This document shows positions 1-8,731 of a DNA stretch of 38,704 bases, piece after piece. A program made the position numbers and the translations under genes. How positions within the stretch are numbered: the stretch's first letter is position 1; every line of letters begins with the position of its first letter. This DNA comes from Clostridia bacterium (GTDB lineage Bacteria > Bacillota > Clostridia > Oscillospirales > CAG-272). The notes under the pieces were generated by a model. That model worked only from the letters and a program-made list of their open reading frames with translations, had not been told where the DNA came from and did no database searches. The stretch is from NCBI GenBank assembly GCA_017452475.1, contig JAFTMJ010000038.1, forward strand, positions 1 through 38,704, read 5' to 3'.

Positions 1-20
1 CAGACAGACAGACAGACAGA
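1..20. repeat. (CAGA)5 tetranucleotide tract
   Basis: Five perfect CAGA units open the window and run directly into a hairpin. A tetranucleotide tract can slip during replication, but no reading frame can be tied to this one because the upstream sequence lies outside the window. It could equally be the noisy edge of an assembled contig. Confidence 0.6.
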
Positions 21-40
21 GCTACAGCTCTGTAATTTTT
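16..40 (+). terminator. Probable intrinsic terminator of an upstream gene
   Basis: ACAGAGC pairs with GCTCTGT around a TACA loop and is followed by AATTTTT. The 7-bp stem and T-tract fit a Rho-independent terminator for a gene that ends left of the window. The remaining bases up to 146 hold no convincing promoter. Confidence 0.5.
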
Positions 41-146
41 GCGTACAATAAAATAGTTAAATTTGCCATTTGATGTAAAGGGCTTTTGTGCACCCCTTTT
101 ATCAAGTGGCTTTTTTAAATAAAAATAAATTATGAAAGGAAAGATT

Positions 147-2153
147 ATGAAAAAAAGAGTTTTTTTAATGCTGGCAATTATGGCAATGCTTGTTTGTCTT
201 TTTGCTATTACAGTAATGGCGGCGGAAATTCCTGAGTGGCCGGATAAAGTGACTACCATTGACGGAATGTCTGATAAAGAAGTGTTCGGTGCAGACGGTA
301 CGGTCGGCGCAACGTCAAGGGTTCTTATGTCGGATGGTGTAGCATATCCTGCTTACTACATTTTTAAGAACTCAACTACTTTAGGTATCACATTTGCCGA
401 GCTTAGCGGATATTCTGCGTCCGACATTGTAAGACTTGAGGTGCCGAAGGGAGTAACATCAACCGGCACATCAGCATTAAAAACAGAAAATGGCTTTACT
501 TCTTTAAAAACAGTGGTTTTTCCCGAGGGCTTTACTACACTTGGCGAATACACCTTTAAAGCAACAGATTCCGAGCCATCAGCACTTGTATCTGTAAGCT
601 TGCCAAGTACATTGCAAGCTATAGGGCAAAGAGCATTTACTTATTGCGGTTCCTTGGAGGAATTGATTATTCCTGAGGGAATAACGGAAATTCCTATAGA
701 AATGGCAAATTACACAACGTCATTAAAGACATTAAAGCTACCGTCTACCATTAAAATAATCGGACAGCAAGCATTTAGATCGTCGAATCTTTCAAATGGT
801 ATCGTTATCCCCGAGGGCTGTACTGAAATAGTGAAATATGCGTTTAGAGGTTGCAGTGCTGCATATGTTGAGCTTCCGTCCACACTTGAAACTGTAGGTG
901 AGTATGCTTTCGCAGAAAATGAAGCGCTTACAACTCTTTGCTCTAAGGCTCCAGTGATAGGCGATTATATGTTCAAAAATTGCTTCAATCTTGAATTTGT
1001 AACTCTTGAAAACACAAAAGTTATTAAGAAACAAGCGTTCAATATGGCAGACCCAAACATTGCAAAGATAAGCAAGCTTGTTTTGCCCGAGGGCTTAACT
1101 ACAATAGGCGAATATGCGTTCGTTAGATTATCTATAACAGAAATAGTAACTCCTTCTACGCTTTCAACTGTTGATAAATATGCATTCGCTTATTGCAAAA
1201 GCCTTAAAAAGGTAGTTGTGCTCGGTCCTACTATTGGCACTTATATGTTTGCTGATAGTGCAAACACAATTGAAGAGCTTGTTTTGACAAATAGATTGAC
1301 ATCTGTGGGAAGCGGAGCTTTTAGTAATGTCAGAACAGATTCATTTATCACTTACTATACCGGCAATGAAGACGAGGCGGCGAGCTTTAAATCGTCTTTC
1401 CAAGGAATAACCACACGCTTTAAGGATGCAAGCTACTGTTCATATGAGGACTATATAAACGGTAATTGCACAACTAAAAAGTATATGTTTGTTTACGGCA
1501 CCAACCTTTGCGTAGCAGCTTTTGACGGTGCTCACACAGAACCCGCCGATGACGGTGACTGCACAACCGCTTTGGTTTGCTCCGTGTGTGGTGACTATGC
1601 ATATAAGGAAGCCAAGGAGCACACAATCAGCGAAAGAGTTACATATGCAAGCTTCCTGCAGGACGGTGAACATTATATCGGTTGCACAAACGATGGATGT
1701 ACTTACGGCATAAGCGAAAAACTAAATGCTTTGTTCACCTGCCTTGGCTACTCAGCGCCTGAGAACGGTAACGGCGGAATTGTTGTTGGCTTTAGGGTAG
1801 ACAATGCAGCTATTACTGAATACGAGAGGGTAACAGAAAAGACAGTTTCCTATGGCATATTCGCTGTGTTGAAGGATAGATTAAAGGACAGCGATGTGTT
1901 TGTAAACGGCGAAGCAAACGAGAGTGCTGTTGTTGGAGATGTAACAAAGTACGCAACAGCGGCATTTGAAATAAAGATTGTCGGCTTTGAAACAGATGCT
2001 CAAAAGGATGCGAAAATTGCAATGGGCGCATACGTAGCTGTAACCGATAACGGAGAAACAGAGTATTCCTATTTGCAGAACACCGAAAAGGGCGAGCTTG
2101 CAAACGGCTACTATTTCATCACATTTAACGGCATAGTTTCACCGGCTAACTAA
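147..2153 (+). CDS. Secreted BspA-like leucine-rich-repeat protein (LRR_5)
   Basis: The 668-residue product starts with a Sec signal (MKKR, then a hydrophobic run) with a likely signal peptidase I site after VMA. It has no lipobox Cys. Residues about 60-425 are LRR_5/BspA repeats of the type IPEGxTxIxxxAFxxC, as in Treponema/Bacteroides BspA-like surface proteins. Residues about 430-528 contain CxxCG pairs resembling the Cys-rich repeats of the large lipoproteins later in this window. The last 140 residues form a separate beta-rich domain I cannot name. The ATG at 147 is chosen over the in-frame ATG at 132 because AAAGGA lies 6 nt upstream of 147 and inside the longer version. BspA-type repeats are known in adhesins; the ligand here is unknown. 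Confidence 0.88.
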   Translation: MKKRVFLMLAIMAMLVCLFAITVMAAEIPEWPDKVTTIDGMSDKEVFGADGTVGATSRVLMSDGVAYPAYYIFKNSTTLGITFAELSGYSASDIVRLEVPKGVTSTGTSALKTENGFTSLKTVVFPEGFTTLGEYTFKATDSEPSALVSVSLPSTLQAIGQRAFTYCGSLEELIIPEGITEIPIEMANYTTSLKTLKLPSTIKIIGQQAFRSSNLSNGIVIPEGCTEIVKYAFRGCSAAYVELPSTLETVGEYAFAENEALTTLCSKAPVIGDYMFKNCFNLEFVTLENTKVIKKQAFNMADPNIAKISKLVLPEGLTTIGEYAFVRLSITEIVTPSTLSTVDKYAFAYCKSLKKVVVLGPTIGTYMFADSANTIEELVLTNRLTSVGSGAFSNVRTDSFITYYTGNEDEAASFKSSFQGITTRFKDASYCSYEDYINGNCTTKKYMFVYGTNLCVAAFDGAHTEPADDGDCTTALVCSVCGDYAYKEAKEHTISERVTYASFLQDGEHYIGCTNDGCTYGISEKLNALFTCLGYSAPENGNGGIVVGFRVDNAAITEYERVTEKTVSYGIFAVLKDRLKDSDVFVNGEANESAVVGDVTKYATAAFEIKIVGFETDAQKDAKIAMGAYVAVTDNGETEYSYLQNTEKGELANGYYFITFNGIVSPAN

Positions 2154-2166
2154 TATTAATGCATAA

Positions 2167-2205
2167 AAAAACAGACACGCATTTTTTAAGTGCGTGTCTG
2201 TTTTT
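2167..2205. terminator. Bidirectional terminator between convergent genes
   Basis: A perfect 15-bp stem (2167-2181 with 2191-2205) has A-tracts on the left and T-tracts on the right, so it works on both strands. It separates the LRR gene from the convergent histidine kinase gene. Confidence 0.9.
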
Positions 2206-2228
2206 GCTTTGGGGTTATTATAAGCTTT

Positions 2229-3473
2229 TTACTTTCGCAGGGTTAGGGTAAAGGTGGTGCCTTGGGCTTTTGTGCTTGTAACAGTTAAGTCACCGCCTAA
2301 GGAGGAGGCAAGGCTTTTTGCAATGGCAAGTCCTAAGCCGTGGCCTGTGTCAGCGCGAGATTTGTCACTGCGGTAAAACCGCTTGAAAATGTGGCTCAGC
2401 TCCTCAGCCTCAATAAATGATGGATTAGACACAGAAAGTGCCACCATGTGTCTGTATTGTGACAGTGAAACATTGATTTTTTCGCCGCTTTTAGAATATT
2501 TGATGGCATTGTCAACCAGGATTGAAAGGATGCGTGTGTAATCATCTTTGCTTGACTTTATTTTAATACCTTCATCTATTTGTTGCTCAATGGAAACTCC
2601 CCTTTCAAAGGCAACCGCCTCCATTTGCAAAAGCCCGCCCACGGTTGCTTGGCTAAGGTCGGTTTGCTCAAAAACCACGGTATGTGGGTTTTCGCTTTTT
2701 GCAAGGTCAAGCATTTCAGAGACTAAGGATTTCATTTTAAGCGCCTCCTCCTTGGTGCTTTCAATCCACTTTTGTTGGCTTTGCACCGTCTCCTCACCCT
2801 TCGACAGTAAAATATCATTGTTGGCAAGAATAACGGTTATGGGGGTCTTTAGGTCGTGGGAGGCATCTGCCACAAATTGGTGCTGGCTCTCCCACGCCAT
2901 CTGTACAGGCTTTATGGAATAGCTTGCCAGCCTTTCCACAAGGAAAAAGAAAACAACAATGCAAACAAGGCAAATTATGAGAGTAGTAAGCGCCACCTCG
3001 CTAACCGCATTGTCAACCGGTAAGGAGGAGGTAAAGGCTATATTTGTGCCACCCTGTGTCTGCTTTTTGCAGTAAATCAGGTCAGCACCGTCAACTGTGC
3101 CGCGCACATCCTCACTTGATAAAACTTGATTTATGCAAAGCTTTAGGGTGTCCTTGTCTATTTTTGAATTTTCTAAGCTGGAATGCTCAATTTTGCCGCT
3201 GTTGTCAACGAAAATGCGGAAGGCGAACATTTTCGGCAGCTCAAAGGAGCCGCCCATATGGGGCTTTTGGGGTGGGTCATCAATATCCATATTGTTAAAG
3301 CCCTCCCCCGGGGCAAAATGCATGTCCATTAGCGATTGCTCCAAAAAACCATAGGTCTCTTTCATTTTTATATTGTATGTGAAAATGCAAACGCCTACAA
3401 ATATTGCTGTAAAGGCAAGGATGATAACGAGCATAGTTGTTAATATCAGCCGCTTTTTTAAATTCTTAATCAT
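2229..3473 (-). CDS. Membrane sensor histidine kinase
   Basis: A 414-residue HK of the OmpR-partner class. Membrane segments lie at about residues 9-33 and 159-181 and flank an extracytoplasmic sensor of about 125 residues that I do not recognise. The DHp H-box is ASHDLKTPITV with His at about 206. The N-box (LVDNAIKYS) and G-box (GHGLGLAIAKS) of the HATPase domain are intact. ATG at 3473 is preferred over the upstream TTG at 3494: it has AGGGGG at a good distance and overlaps the end of the response regulator by 8 nt, so translation is probably coupled. Phosphotransfer to the adjacent regulator follows from family knowledge and gene order. The signal is unknown. Confidence 0.93.
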   Translation of the reverse strand: MIKNLKKRLILTTMLVIILAFTAIFVGVCIFTYNIKMKETYGFLEQSLMDMHFAPGEGFNNMDIDDPPQKPHMGGSFELPKMFAFRIFVDNSGKIEHSSLENSKIDKDTLKLCINQVLSSEDVRGTVDGADLIYCKKQTQGGTNIAFTSSLPVDNAVSEVALTTLIICLVCIVVFFFLVERLASYSIKPVQMAWESQHQFVADASHDLKTPITVILANNDILLSKGEETVQSQQKWIESTKEEALKMKSLVSEMLDLAKSENPHTVVFEQTDLSQATVGGLLQMEAVAFERGVSIEQQIDEGIKIKSSKDDYTRILSILVDNAIKYSKSGEKINVSLSQYRHMVALSVSNPSFIEAEELSHIFKRFYRSDKSRADTGHGLGLAIAKSLASSLGGDLTVTSTKAQGTTFTLTLRK

Positions 3474-4158
3474 TCTTTTCCCCCTTGTATTCAATCTTGT
3501 AGCCTATTTTCTTGTGGGAAACTATGGATGCTTCAGAGCCCACAAAGCCGAGCTTTTTTCTTAGGAAGGAAATATAAGCCTCCACATTGTTGTCCTGCAC
3601 CTCGGAGTCATAGCCCCAAACCTTGGTGATTATTGTTTCCTTAGATATTATAATTTCGGGGGCGGACAAAAACAGCTTCAAAATTTCCGCCTCCTTAAAG
3701 CTTAGGTGAACGCCGCCTTCACCATTCCTTTGCTTTAATAGGGCGGTTGAAAGGGAAAAGGAAATATCCCCATAGCTCATTTCCTCCAAAACTACCTCTC
3801 CCTTCCTTCTTGTAAGGGTGCGTATCCTTGCAAGCAGCTCCTCGGTGGAGAAGGGCTTTGTCATATAGTCATCTGCCCCTAAGTCCAAGCCCTTAACCTT
3901 GTCGCTTATGCTATCCTTGGCGGTGAGCATAAGGATGGGGGTGGAGATTTTATCCCTGCGGAGCTGGGAACAAACGCTGTATCCGTCCTTTTTTGGGAGC
4001 ATTATATCTAAAATGATAAGGTCGTATATGCCCGATATGGCATAGTCATAGCCGTCCTGCCCGTCATTTACAATATCCACCATATATTTTTCCCCTGTCA
4101 AAATTTCGCCAATGGCGTTTGCCAGGTTAACCTCGTCCTCAATTATAAGAATTCTCAT
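3466..4158 (-). CDS. OmpR/PhoB-family response regulator
   Basis: A 230-residue protein with an N-terminal receiver domain: acidic pair E7/D8, phosphoacceptor D51 in LIILDIMLP, and K101 in MTKPF. A C-terminal winged helix lies at about residues 128-225 and ends in KKIGYKIEYKG. It is the first gene of a two-gene operon with the kinase and has a strong RBS (AAGGAGG). It is divergent from a carbohydrate-binding lipoprotein gene whose promoter carries TTAA boxes at 10-11 bp spacing, the arrangement used by PhoP/OmpR-type dimers. That gene is therefore a likely target. The target assignment is inference. Confidence 0.94.
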   Translation of the reverse strand: MRILIIEDEVNLANAIGEILTGEKYMVDIVNDGQDGYDYAISGIYDLIILDIMLPKKDGYSVCSQLRRDKISTPILMLTAKDSISDKVKGLDLGADDYMTKPFSTEELLARIRTLTRRKGEVVLEEMSYGDISFSLSTALLKQRNGEGGVHLSFKEAEILKLFLSAPEIIISKETIITKVWGYDSEVQDNNVEAYISFLRKKLGFVGSEASIVSHKKIGYKIEYKGEKND

Positions 4159-4227
4159 AAAAGCCTCCTTTGCAGCCTAAATTGAACATTCGGGAATGAA
4201 GAAAAAGAGCAAATTCTATCTAACATA

Positions 4228-4256
4228 ATTATACAACACAGAATTTGATGTATCAA
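4228..4256 (-). promoter_or_regulatory. Sigma-A promoter for the two-component operon
   Basis: On the minus strand TTGATA (4256-4251), a 17-bp spacer and TATAAT (4233-4228) lie about 70 bp before the response regulator start. Confidence 0.75.
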
Positions 4257-4271
4257 TTCTAAAATTAAAAA

Positions 4272-4325
4272 CTTAAAAAATTCTTAAACGGCTTTAAGCA
4301 TTTTTTAAGAAGCCGGGGATAAAAT
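4272..4325 (+). promoter_or_regulatory. TTAA-box operator array and -10 for the lipoprotein gene
   Basis: TTAA occurs at 4273, 4284, 4294 and 4305, with spacings of 11, 10 and 11 bp, so all four face the same side of the helix. A -10-like TAAAAT lies at 4320-4325 and there is no good -35, as expected for an activator-dependent promoter. OmpR/PhoP-family regulators bind such direct repeats, and the adjacent response regulator is the obvious candidate. Confidence 0.55.
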
Positions 4326-4346
4326 AATGCCAACGGAGGACAGTGT

Positions 4347-6176
4347 ATGAATAGGACAAAATTATTGATTGTTTGTATTTTACTTTTGATGTTATTTGCT
4401 TTTTCCTCCTGCGGTTGCTCCACAGAGGAGCCGTATATTGGCGTGCCAAGCAGTGATATCGGCAAGCCCAACGAAACCATAGGGGGCGAGGGTGTAACCT
4501 TTGGTGATGATATGACTAAAGAAACGAGCAAGGGCTACTTTGACACGGCGGAAAATGAAATAACCGTTACCTGTATAAGCGGCACGCAAAATGCCTACAC
4601 CTTGGAAAACGGCATACTGACCTTTACCGCCTTGGGCGAGGACAGCGTGTATGCCATAAGCGGTCAGCTTGATGGCAGTATTATAATTGATGTGGGTGCT
4701 AACTATAAGCTGGATTTAGAGCTGCACGGCTTTTCCCTAAAGTGCAGCACCGTTAGCCCTATCGTTGTATTAAGCGGCAATGAAGTAAAGCTAACCGCCA
4801 AAAAGGGCTATGAAAGCTATGTTTATGATGAAAGAGAAGCGGTTGATGAAGCGGACACCGCCCTCCACCCTGCCGCCATATATTCCGCGGTTGATTTGGA
4901 AATAGGAGGCAAGGGCAGCCTAACTGTTGTTTCAAGCAATAACAAGGGCATTGGCACAAAGGACGATTTGCAAATTAAAAACCTAACCTTAACGGTTACC
5001 TGCACGGACAATGCCTTAAAGGGTAATGACAGTGTGTCGATTGAAAATGCAAAATTGACCCTTATTGCTACAAAAGGCGACGGAATAAAAACGGAAAACA
5101 GCAGCATTTCGGAAAAGGGAAAGCAGCGGGGCACAGTAACAATAACAGGCGGGGAGTGTACGGTTTATGCCGCCTGTGACGGTATTGATGCATCGTATGA
5201 TGTTGTGATAAATGAGGGAACAACCCTTAACATATACACGGATAAGTATTCAAACTATTCGGAGGCGGTGGCTGTGTCCTACCAAAATGATGTGGGAGAT
5301 ACCGTACCCTTGAAAGGTCCTGGCGGAATGTTTGGACCCGGTGGGGGCATGGGACCCGGGGGCGGAATGGACCAGGGCAACACGGATAAGGGAGAGTACT
5401 CCACAAAGGGAATTAAAGCCGCAAACCAAATAACGGTAAACGGGGGCACGGTTAACATAAAGTCGTACGATGATGCGGTTCACGCAAACAACGATACAGA
5501 GCTGGAAAACGGCTCATCCCCCTTAGGAAATGTAACGGTAAACGGCGGATTGATAACATTATACAGCAACGATGACGGCTTGCACGCAGACGGCACCTTA
5601 AACATAAAAGGCGGCAGTGTGTTCGTTGTTAACTCCTACGAGGGGGCAGAGGGCGCACAGGTTATTATAAGCGGCGGCAGCCTGTCTGTTTACGCAAGGG
5701 ATGACGGTGTAAACAGCACCGCCACCGAGGGCACAGGCGTTACAGTAAGTGGAGGCAATTTGTATATTTACTGTAGCGGTGACGGCATAGACTCAAACTC
5801 AAGGACCTCCTACGGTGGAATACTGTTTTCGGGCGGAAACACGGTTGTGATTTCAAGCTCGGGAGGCAACTCCGCCATTGACTCGGAGCAGGGCTACTCA
5901 TATACGGGGGGCAGGGTTCTGGCAATTATGCCCTCAGGCGGAATGTCAAGTGAGGCAACCGACTGCGAGAGCTTTTCAAGCATTGGCGACTATGATAGTC
6001 TATCCTTAACAAGCGGCGCATATTTAACGGTTAATGTGGACGAAAAAAGAGCAGTGACAGTAAAAATGCCCTGCTCCTTAAATGCCCTTGTTATATACTT
6101 GGGATATGCTTCCCCGGTGCTTTCCACAGAAAGCGTTTCCGTAGCTCTTGACGCAAACGGCGTTAACTGGGGATAG
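4347..6176 (+). CDS. Carbohydrate-binding lipoprotein, Cthe_2159-like beta-helix
   Basis: A 609-residue protein with a lipoprotein signal (lipobox FSSC, Cys22). After a short acidic linker, residues about 60-580 consist of repeated short beta strands with turns rich in DG and DD (DDGLHADG, DDGVNS, GDGIDSN). This resembles the calcium-dependent polysaccharide-binding parallel beta-helix family typified by Clostridium thermocellum Cthe_2159. A Gly/Met/Pro loop at about residues 324-345 (GPGGM repeats) is typical of clostridial members. RBS GGAGG precedes the ATG. Family members bind acidic polysaccharides or cellulose; the ligand here cannot be read from sequence. The divergent two-component system probably controls it. 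Confidence 0.82.
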   Translation: MNRTKLLIVCILLLMLFAFSSCGCSTEEPYIGVPSSDIGKPNETIGGEGVTFGDDMTKETSKGYFDTAENEITVTCISGTQNAYTLENGILTFTALGEDSVYAISGQLDGSIIIDVGANYKLDLELHGFSLKCSTVSPIVVLSGNEVKLTAKKGYESYVYDEREAVDEADTALHPAAIYSAVDLEIGGKGSLTVVSSNNKGIGTKDDLQIKNLTLTVTCTDNALKGNDSVSIENAKLTLIATKGDGIKTENSSISEKGKQRGTVTITGGECTVYAACDGIDASYDVVINEGTTLNIYTDKYSNYSEAVAVSYQNDVGDTVPLKGPGGMFGPGGGMGPGGGMDQGNTDKGEYSTKGIKAANQITVNGGTVNIKSYDDAVHANNDTELENGSSPLGNVTVNGGLITLYSNDDGLHADGTLNIKGGSVFVVNSYEGAEGAQVIISGGSLSVYARDDGVNSTATEGTGVTVSGGNLYIYCSGDGIDSNSRTSYGGILFSGGNTVVISSSGGNSAIDSEQGYSYTGGRVLAIMPSGGMSSEATDCESFSSIGDYDSLSLTSGAYLTVNVDEKRAVTVKMPCSLNALVIYLGYASPVLSTESVSVALDANGVNWG

Positions 6177-6258
6177 CACTTTAAAAAGATTCATTCAATT
6201 TCCTTCAATATACCCACCATCGGGGTGCTTTGCCGTTCTCATTCCCAGCGGTGAAGCT

Positions 6259-6290
6259 AAAGAAGGGGCTGCAAAAGCAGCCCCTTCTTT
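6259..6290. terminator. Bidirectional terminator between convergent genes
   Basis: A perfect 14-bp stem (6259-6272 with 6277-6290) with an AAAA loop has A-rich and T-rich ends. It ends both the beta-helix lipoprotein gene and the convergent small lipoprotein gene. Confidence 0.9.
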
Positions 6291-6292
6291 AT

Positions 6293-6691
6293 TTATGCAT
6301 TTAACTTGTCAATTGCATCAGACTCTGTGCCGTAAATAACCACGTTGTCCTTGATTTTGGCATTGCCAAAGCTATCTGCGTATGCTTTTTTAAATAGTAC
6401 CGTATCCTCTGTTAACTCGAATTCATACACATAAACAAAGGTGTTTTTCGGGTAGCTCGCCTTGATAAAATGGGCGACGGATTTCACCTCTCCCTTTATT
6501 TCAATTCCTGCTTTTACAATATCACTCTGTATTTGCTCAGTCTGCTCACTTGTGTACACGGTATGAGATAGCCAGGTGTTTTCTGCTTCTAACTCCTCAA
6601 CAAATGTGTCAAAGGTGTTATTTCCACAGGAAAACAGGCACAAAAATGTGGAAAGAATAAGTATAACTGCGGTAAATCTTTTTATTTTCAT
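6293..6691 (-). CDS. Small predicted lipoprotein of unknown function
   Basis: A 132-residue protein with a lipoprotein signal (lipobox LFSC, Cys22) and a mature part of about 110 residues that is mixed alpha/beta and Lys/Glu rich. I do not recognise the family. It has a strong RBS (AAGGAGG) and possibly a TATAAT -10 (6771-6766, minus strand) with no clear -35. It stands alone between a terminator and the unlinked hydrolase gene. Location on the outer face of the membrane is the only claim the sequence supports. Confidence 0.75.
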   Translation of the reverse strand: MKIKRFTAVILILSTFLCLFSCGNNTFDTFVEELEAENTWLSHTVYTSEQTEQIQSDIVKAGIEIKGEVKSVAHFIKASYPKNTFVYVYEFELTEDTVLFKKAYADSFGNAKIKDNVVIYGTESDAIDKLNA

Positions 6692-6859
6692 AACAAAAGC
6701 CTCCTTGCTCCAAAAGTACCCATTCGAACACGCCTTAAAAACGATATGGCTGCGGATACAGCTTTATTATAAATCATAGCTTGAGCAAATACCACAGATT
6801 GGCAGTTGATATGATGCAACGTTTGGTTGCAATTTTTATGTTGATTTGTCTTACAATTG

Positions 6860-6886
6860 AAAGGACTGTCATTTCGACAGCCCTTT
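6860..6886 (-). terminator. Probable terminator of the MBL-fold hydrolase gene
   Basis: On the minus strand AAAGGGCTGTC pairs with GACAGTCCTTT (one G-T pair) around a 5-nt loop, just past the stop codon at 6889. The T-tract is short. Confidence 0.55.
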
Positions 6887-6888
6887 AG

Positions 6889-7527
6889 TCAATATATCTC
6901 GTCTCCGATGGTGGAGCTTCCGTAGTGCCCGGGGTAGAAGGTAATATCCTTATCCATAGCGTAGAGCCTTTTTAAGGACTCCATAAGCTTTTTTGTGTTA
7001 CCGTATTTAAAGTCGGTTCTGCCGTAGCTATGGCGAAAAAGGGTATCTCCCGTGAACATAATTTTATCTCTTTCACAGTAAAGGCAGATGCCGCCCGGAG
7101 TATGCCCGGGGGTGTGCAAAACCGTGAAATTCATACACTCCTCCCCACTTTTTTCTGTATTTTCTTTGTTTGATAGGGAAAGAATGTCCCCTTCCTCAAC
7201 ATAAGTGTAATTACAGTCATATGCTCTTGGTCTGCCACCCCAAAAGGATAAATTTGCCTCCGTGTCGTAAAGCACAGCCCTTTCATCCCTGTGGCAGATA
7301 AGTTGGGCGCTTGGAAATTCGGCGGCGTACTCCTCCACATACTCCGCGTGGTCAAAGTGGCCGTGGGTAAGCACCACATATTTAACGGTTATGCCCATAT
7401 CCTTAACATAATCCTTAACTAATGCGGGCTTAACTCCGCAATCTATTACCATACCTACGCGCGTTGTTTCGTCCCACACCGCATATGTGTTGGTGTCAAG
7501 CAAGCCCGACGGAAAAATCTTAATCAT
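6889..7527 (-). CDS. MBL-fold metallo-hydrolase (glyoxalase II-like)
   Basis: A 212-residue cytosolic protein. The metallo-beta-lactamase zinc motif THGHFDH supplies H55, H57, D59 and H60. Later ligands are in HTPGHTPGG, FTGDTLF and PGHYG. The length and the GDTLF motif match the short glyoxalase II-like or persulfide dioxygenase-like hydrolases common in Firmicutes. The C-terminal substrate domain of true glyoxalase II is missing, so the substrate is open. It has its own promoter and RBS (AAGAGGTG), and is back to back with pheS. Confidence 0.9.
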   Translation of the reverse strand: MIKIFPSGLLDTNTYAVWDETTRVGMVIDCGVKPALVKDYVKDMGITVKYVVLTHGHFDHAEYVEEYAAEFPSAQLICHRDERAVLYDTEANLSFWGGRPRAYDCNYTYVEEGDILSLSNKENTEKSGEECMNFTVLHTPGHTPGGICLYCERDKIMFTGDTLFRHSYGRTDFKYGNTKKLMESLKRLYAMDKDITFYPGHYGSSTIGDEIY

Positions 7528-7547
7528 ATTTTCACCTCTTTGTTATA

Positions 7548-7576
7548 ATTTTACACTAAAATTTCTGAATAGTCAA
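7548..7576 (-). promoter_or_regulatory. Sigma-A promoter for the MBL hydrolase
   Basis: On the minus strand TTGACT (7576-7571), 17 bp, then TAAAAT (7553-7548), 20 bp before the start codon. Confidence 0.75.
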
Positions 7577-7588
7577 CACACAAAACAG

Positions 7589-7617
7589 TTGACATTCATT
7601 TTATAGTGTGTTATACT
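7589..7617 (+). promoter_or_regulatory. Sigma-A promoter for pheST
   Basis: Perfect TTGACA at 7589-7594, a 17-bp spacer and TATACT at 7612-7617. The predicted leader is only about 40 nt, too short for a T-box. Confidence 0.88.
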
Positions 7618-7663
7618 AACCTGTGAAATAAAAATATACACATTATATATATGGAGGTTTAAA

Positions 7664-8716
7664 ATGAACGAGCAGATAAACGAGCTAAAGGTTCAGCTTG
7701 ATAGTCAGCTAAGTCAGGTTAGCACCACCCAGGAGCTTGAGGGCATCCGTGTTGCTTTCCTTGGCAAGAACGGTTCAATTACAGAGCTTTTGAAGAAAAT
7801 GGGCGGCTTGTCCCCCGAGGAAAAGAAAAGCTTTGGCCAAGCAGTTAACGTGCTTAAGGGCTACGCAACACAGGCAATTGCCGCTAAGGTTGAGGAGCTT
7901 AACAAAATAGAGCTTGAGAAGGAGCTTAACGCCTTGCCCGAGATTGATTTGAGCGCGCCAACCCACTTGGTTAAGGGCTCATACCATCCTATTACCTTGG
8001 TACAGCGCCACTGCGAGAACGTGTTCCGCACAATGGGCTTTAACATTGAGGATTACAGTGAGGTTGTTACAGACTATGAGTGCTTTGAGGCGCTTAACAT
8101 TCCTAAGTTCCACCCTGCCCGTGATATGCAGGATACATACTATCTTGAAAACGGTCAGCTCCTAAAGTCCCACACATCTGCCGCGCAAAACGCAATTTAC
8201 AAGAAGTACAAGGATGATTTGATTAACGAGGGCAGACCTATCCGCGCTATCTTCCCCGGCAGATGCTTCAGAAACGAGTCAACAGATGCGTGCCACGAAA
8301 ACACCTTTTTCCAAATGGAGGGCGTTATGGTTGACAAGAATATTTCCATTTCAAACTTGATTTTCTTTATGAAAACAATGCTCTCCGAGGTTTTCCAAAG
8401 GGATTTGAAGGTAAGGCTTCGCCCCGGCTTCTTCCCATTTGTGGAGCCCGGCTTTGAGCTTGATATCAGCTGCGCTATTTGCGGCGGCGAGGGCTGCCCA
8501 TCCTGTAAGCACAGCGGCTGGCTGGAGCTTTGCCCCTGCGGTATGATTCACCCGAATGTACTGAAAGAGGGCGGCATTGACCCTGATGAATACACAGGCT
8601 TTGCCTTCGGCCTTGGCTTAACCCGTCTTGCAATGATGAAGTACGGCGTTAAGGATATCCGTGACCTTAACAGCGGCAACCTGACAAGCCTTGACCAATT
8701 TACTGATGACAAATAA
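7664..8716 (+). CDS. pheS: Phenylalanine-tRNA ligase alpha subunit
   Basis: A 350-residue class II synthetase catalytic subunit; with PheT it charges tRNA-Phe as an alpha2-beta2 tetramer in the cytosol. An N-terminal coiled-coil segment (about residues 1-85) that contacts tRNA precedes the catalytic core. Motif 2 is around GRCFRNESTDACH and ENTFFQMEG, and motif 3 is GFAFGLGLTRLAMM near the C-terminus. Usual family length is about 340. The ATG follows TGGAGGT with good spacing. The pheT start is 15 nt downstream of the stop, so the two are one operon. Confidence 0.98.
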   Translation: MNEQINELKVQLDSQLSQVSTTQELEGIRVAFLGKNGSITELLKKMGGLSPEEKKSFGQAVNVLKGYATQAIAAKVEELNKIELEKELNALPEIDLSAPTHLVKGSYHPITLVQRHCENVFRTMGFNIEDYSEVVTDYECFEALNIPKFHPARDMQDTYYLENGQLLKSHTSAAQNAIYKKYKDDLINEGRPIRAIFPGRCFRNESTDACHENTFFQMEGVMVDKNISISNLIFFMKTMLSEVFQRDLKVRLRPGFFPFVEPGFELDISCAICGGEGCPSCKHSGWLELCPCGMIHPNVLKEGGIDPDEYTGFAFGLGLTRLAMMKYGVKDIRDLNSGNLTSLDQFTDDK

Positions 8717-8731
8717 GGAGGAAAAGAGAAT

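Noticed and set aside
7528..7663. T-box riboswitch upstream of pheS
   Set aside because: The interval is only 136 nt, and the promoter within it leaves about 40 nt of leader with no T-box sequence or antiterminator.
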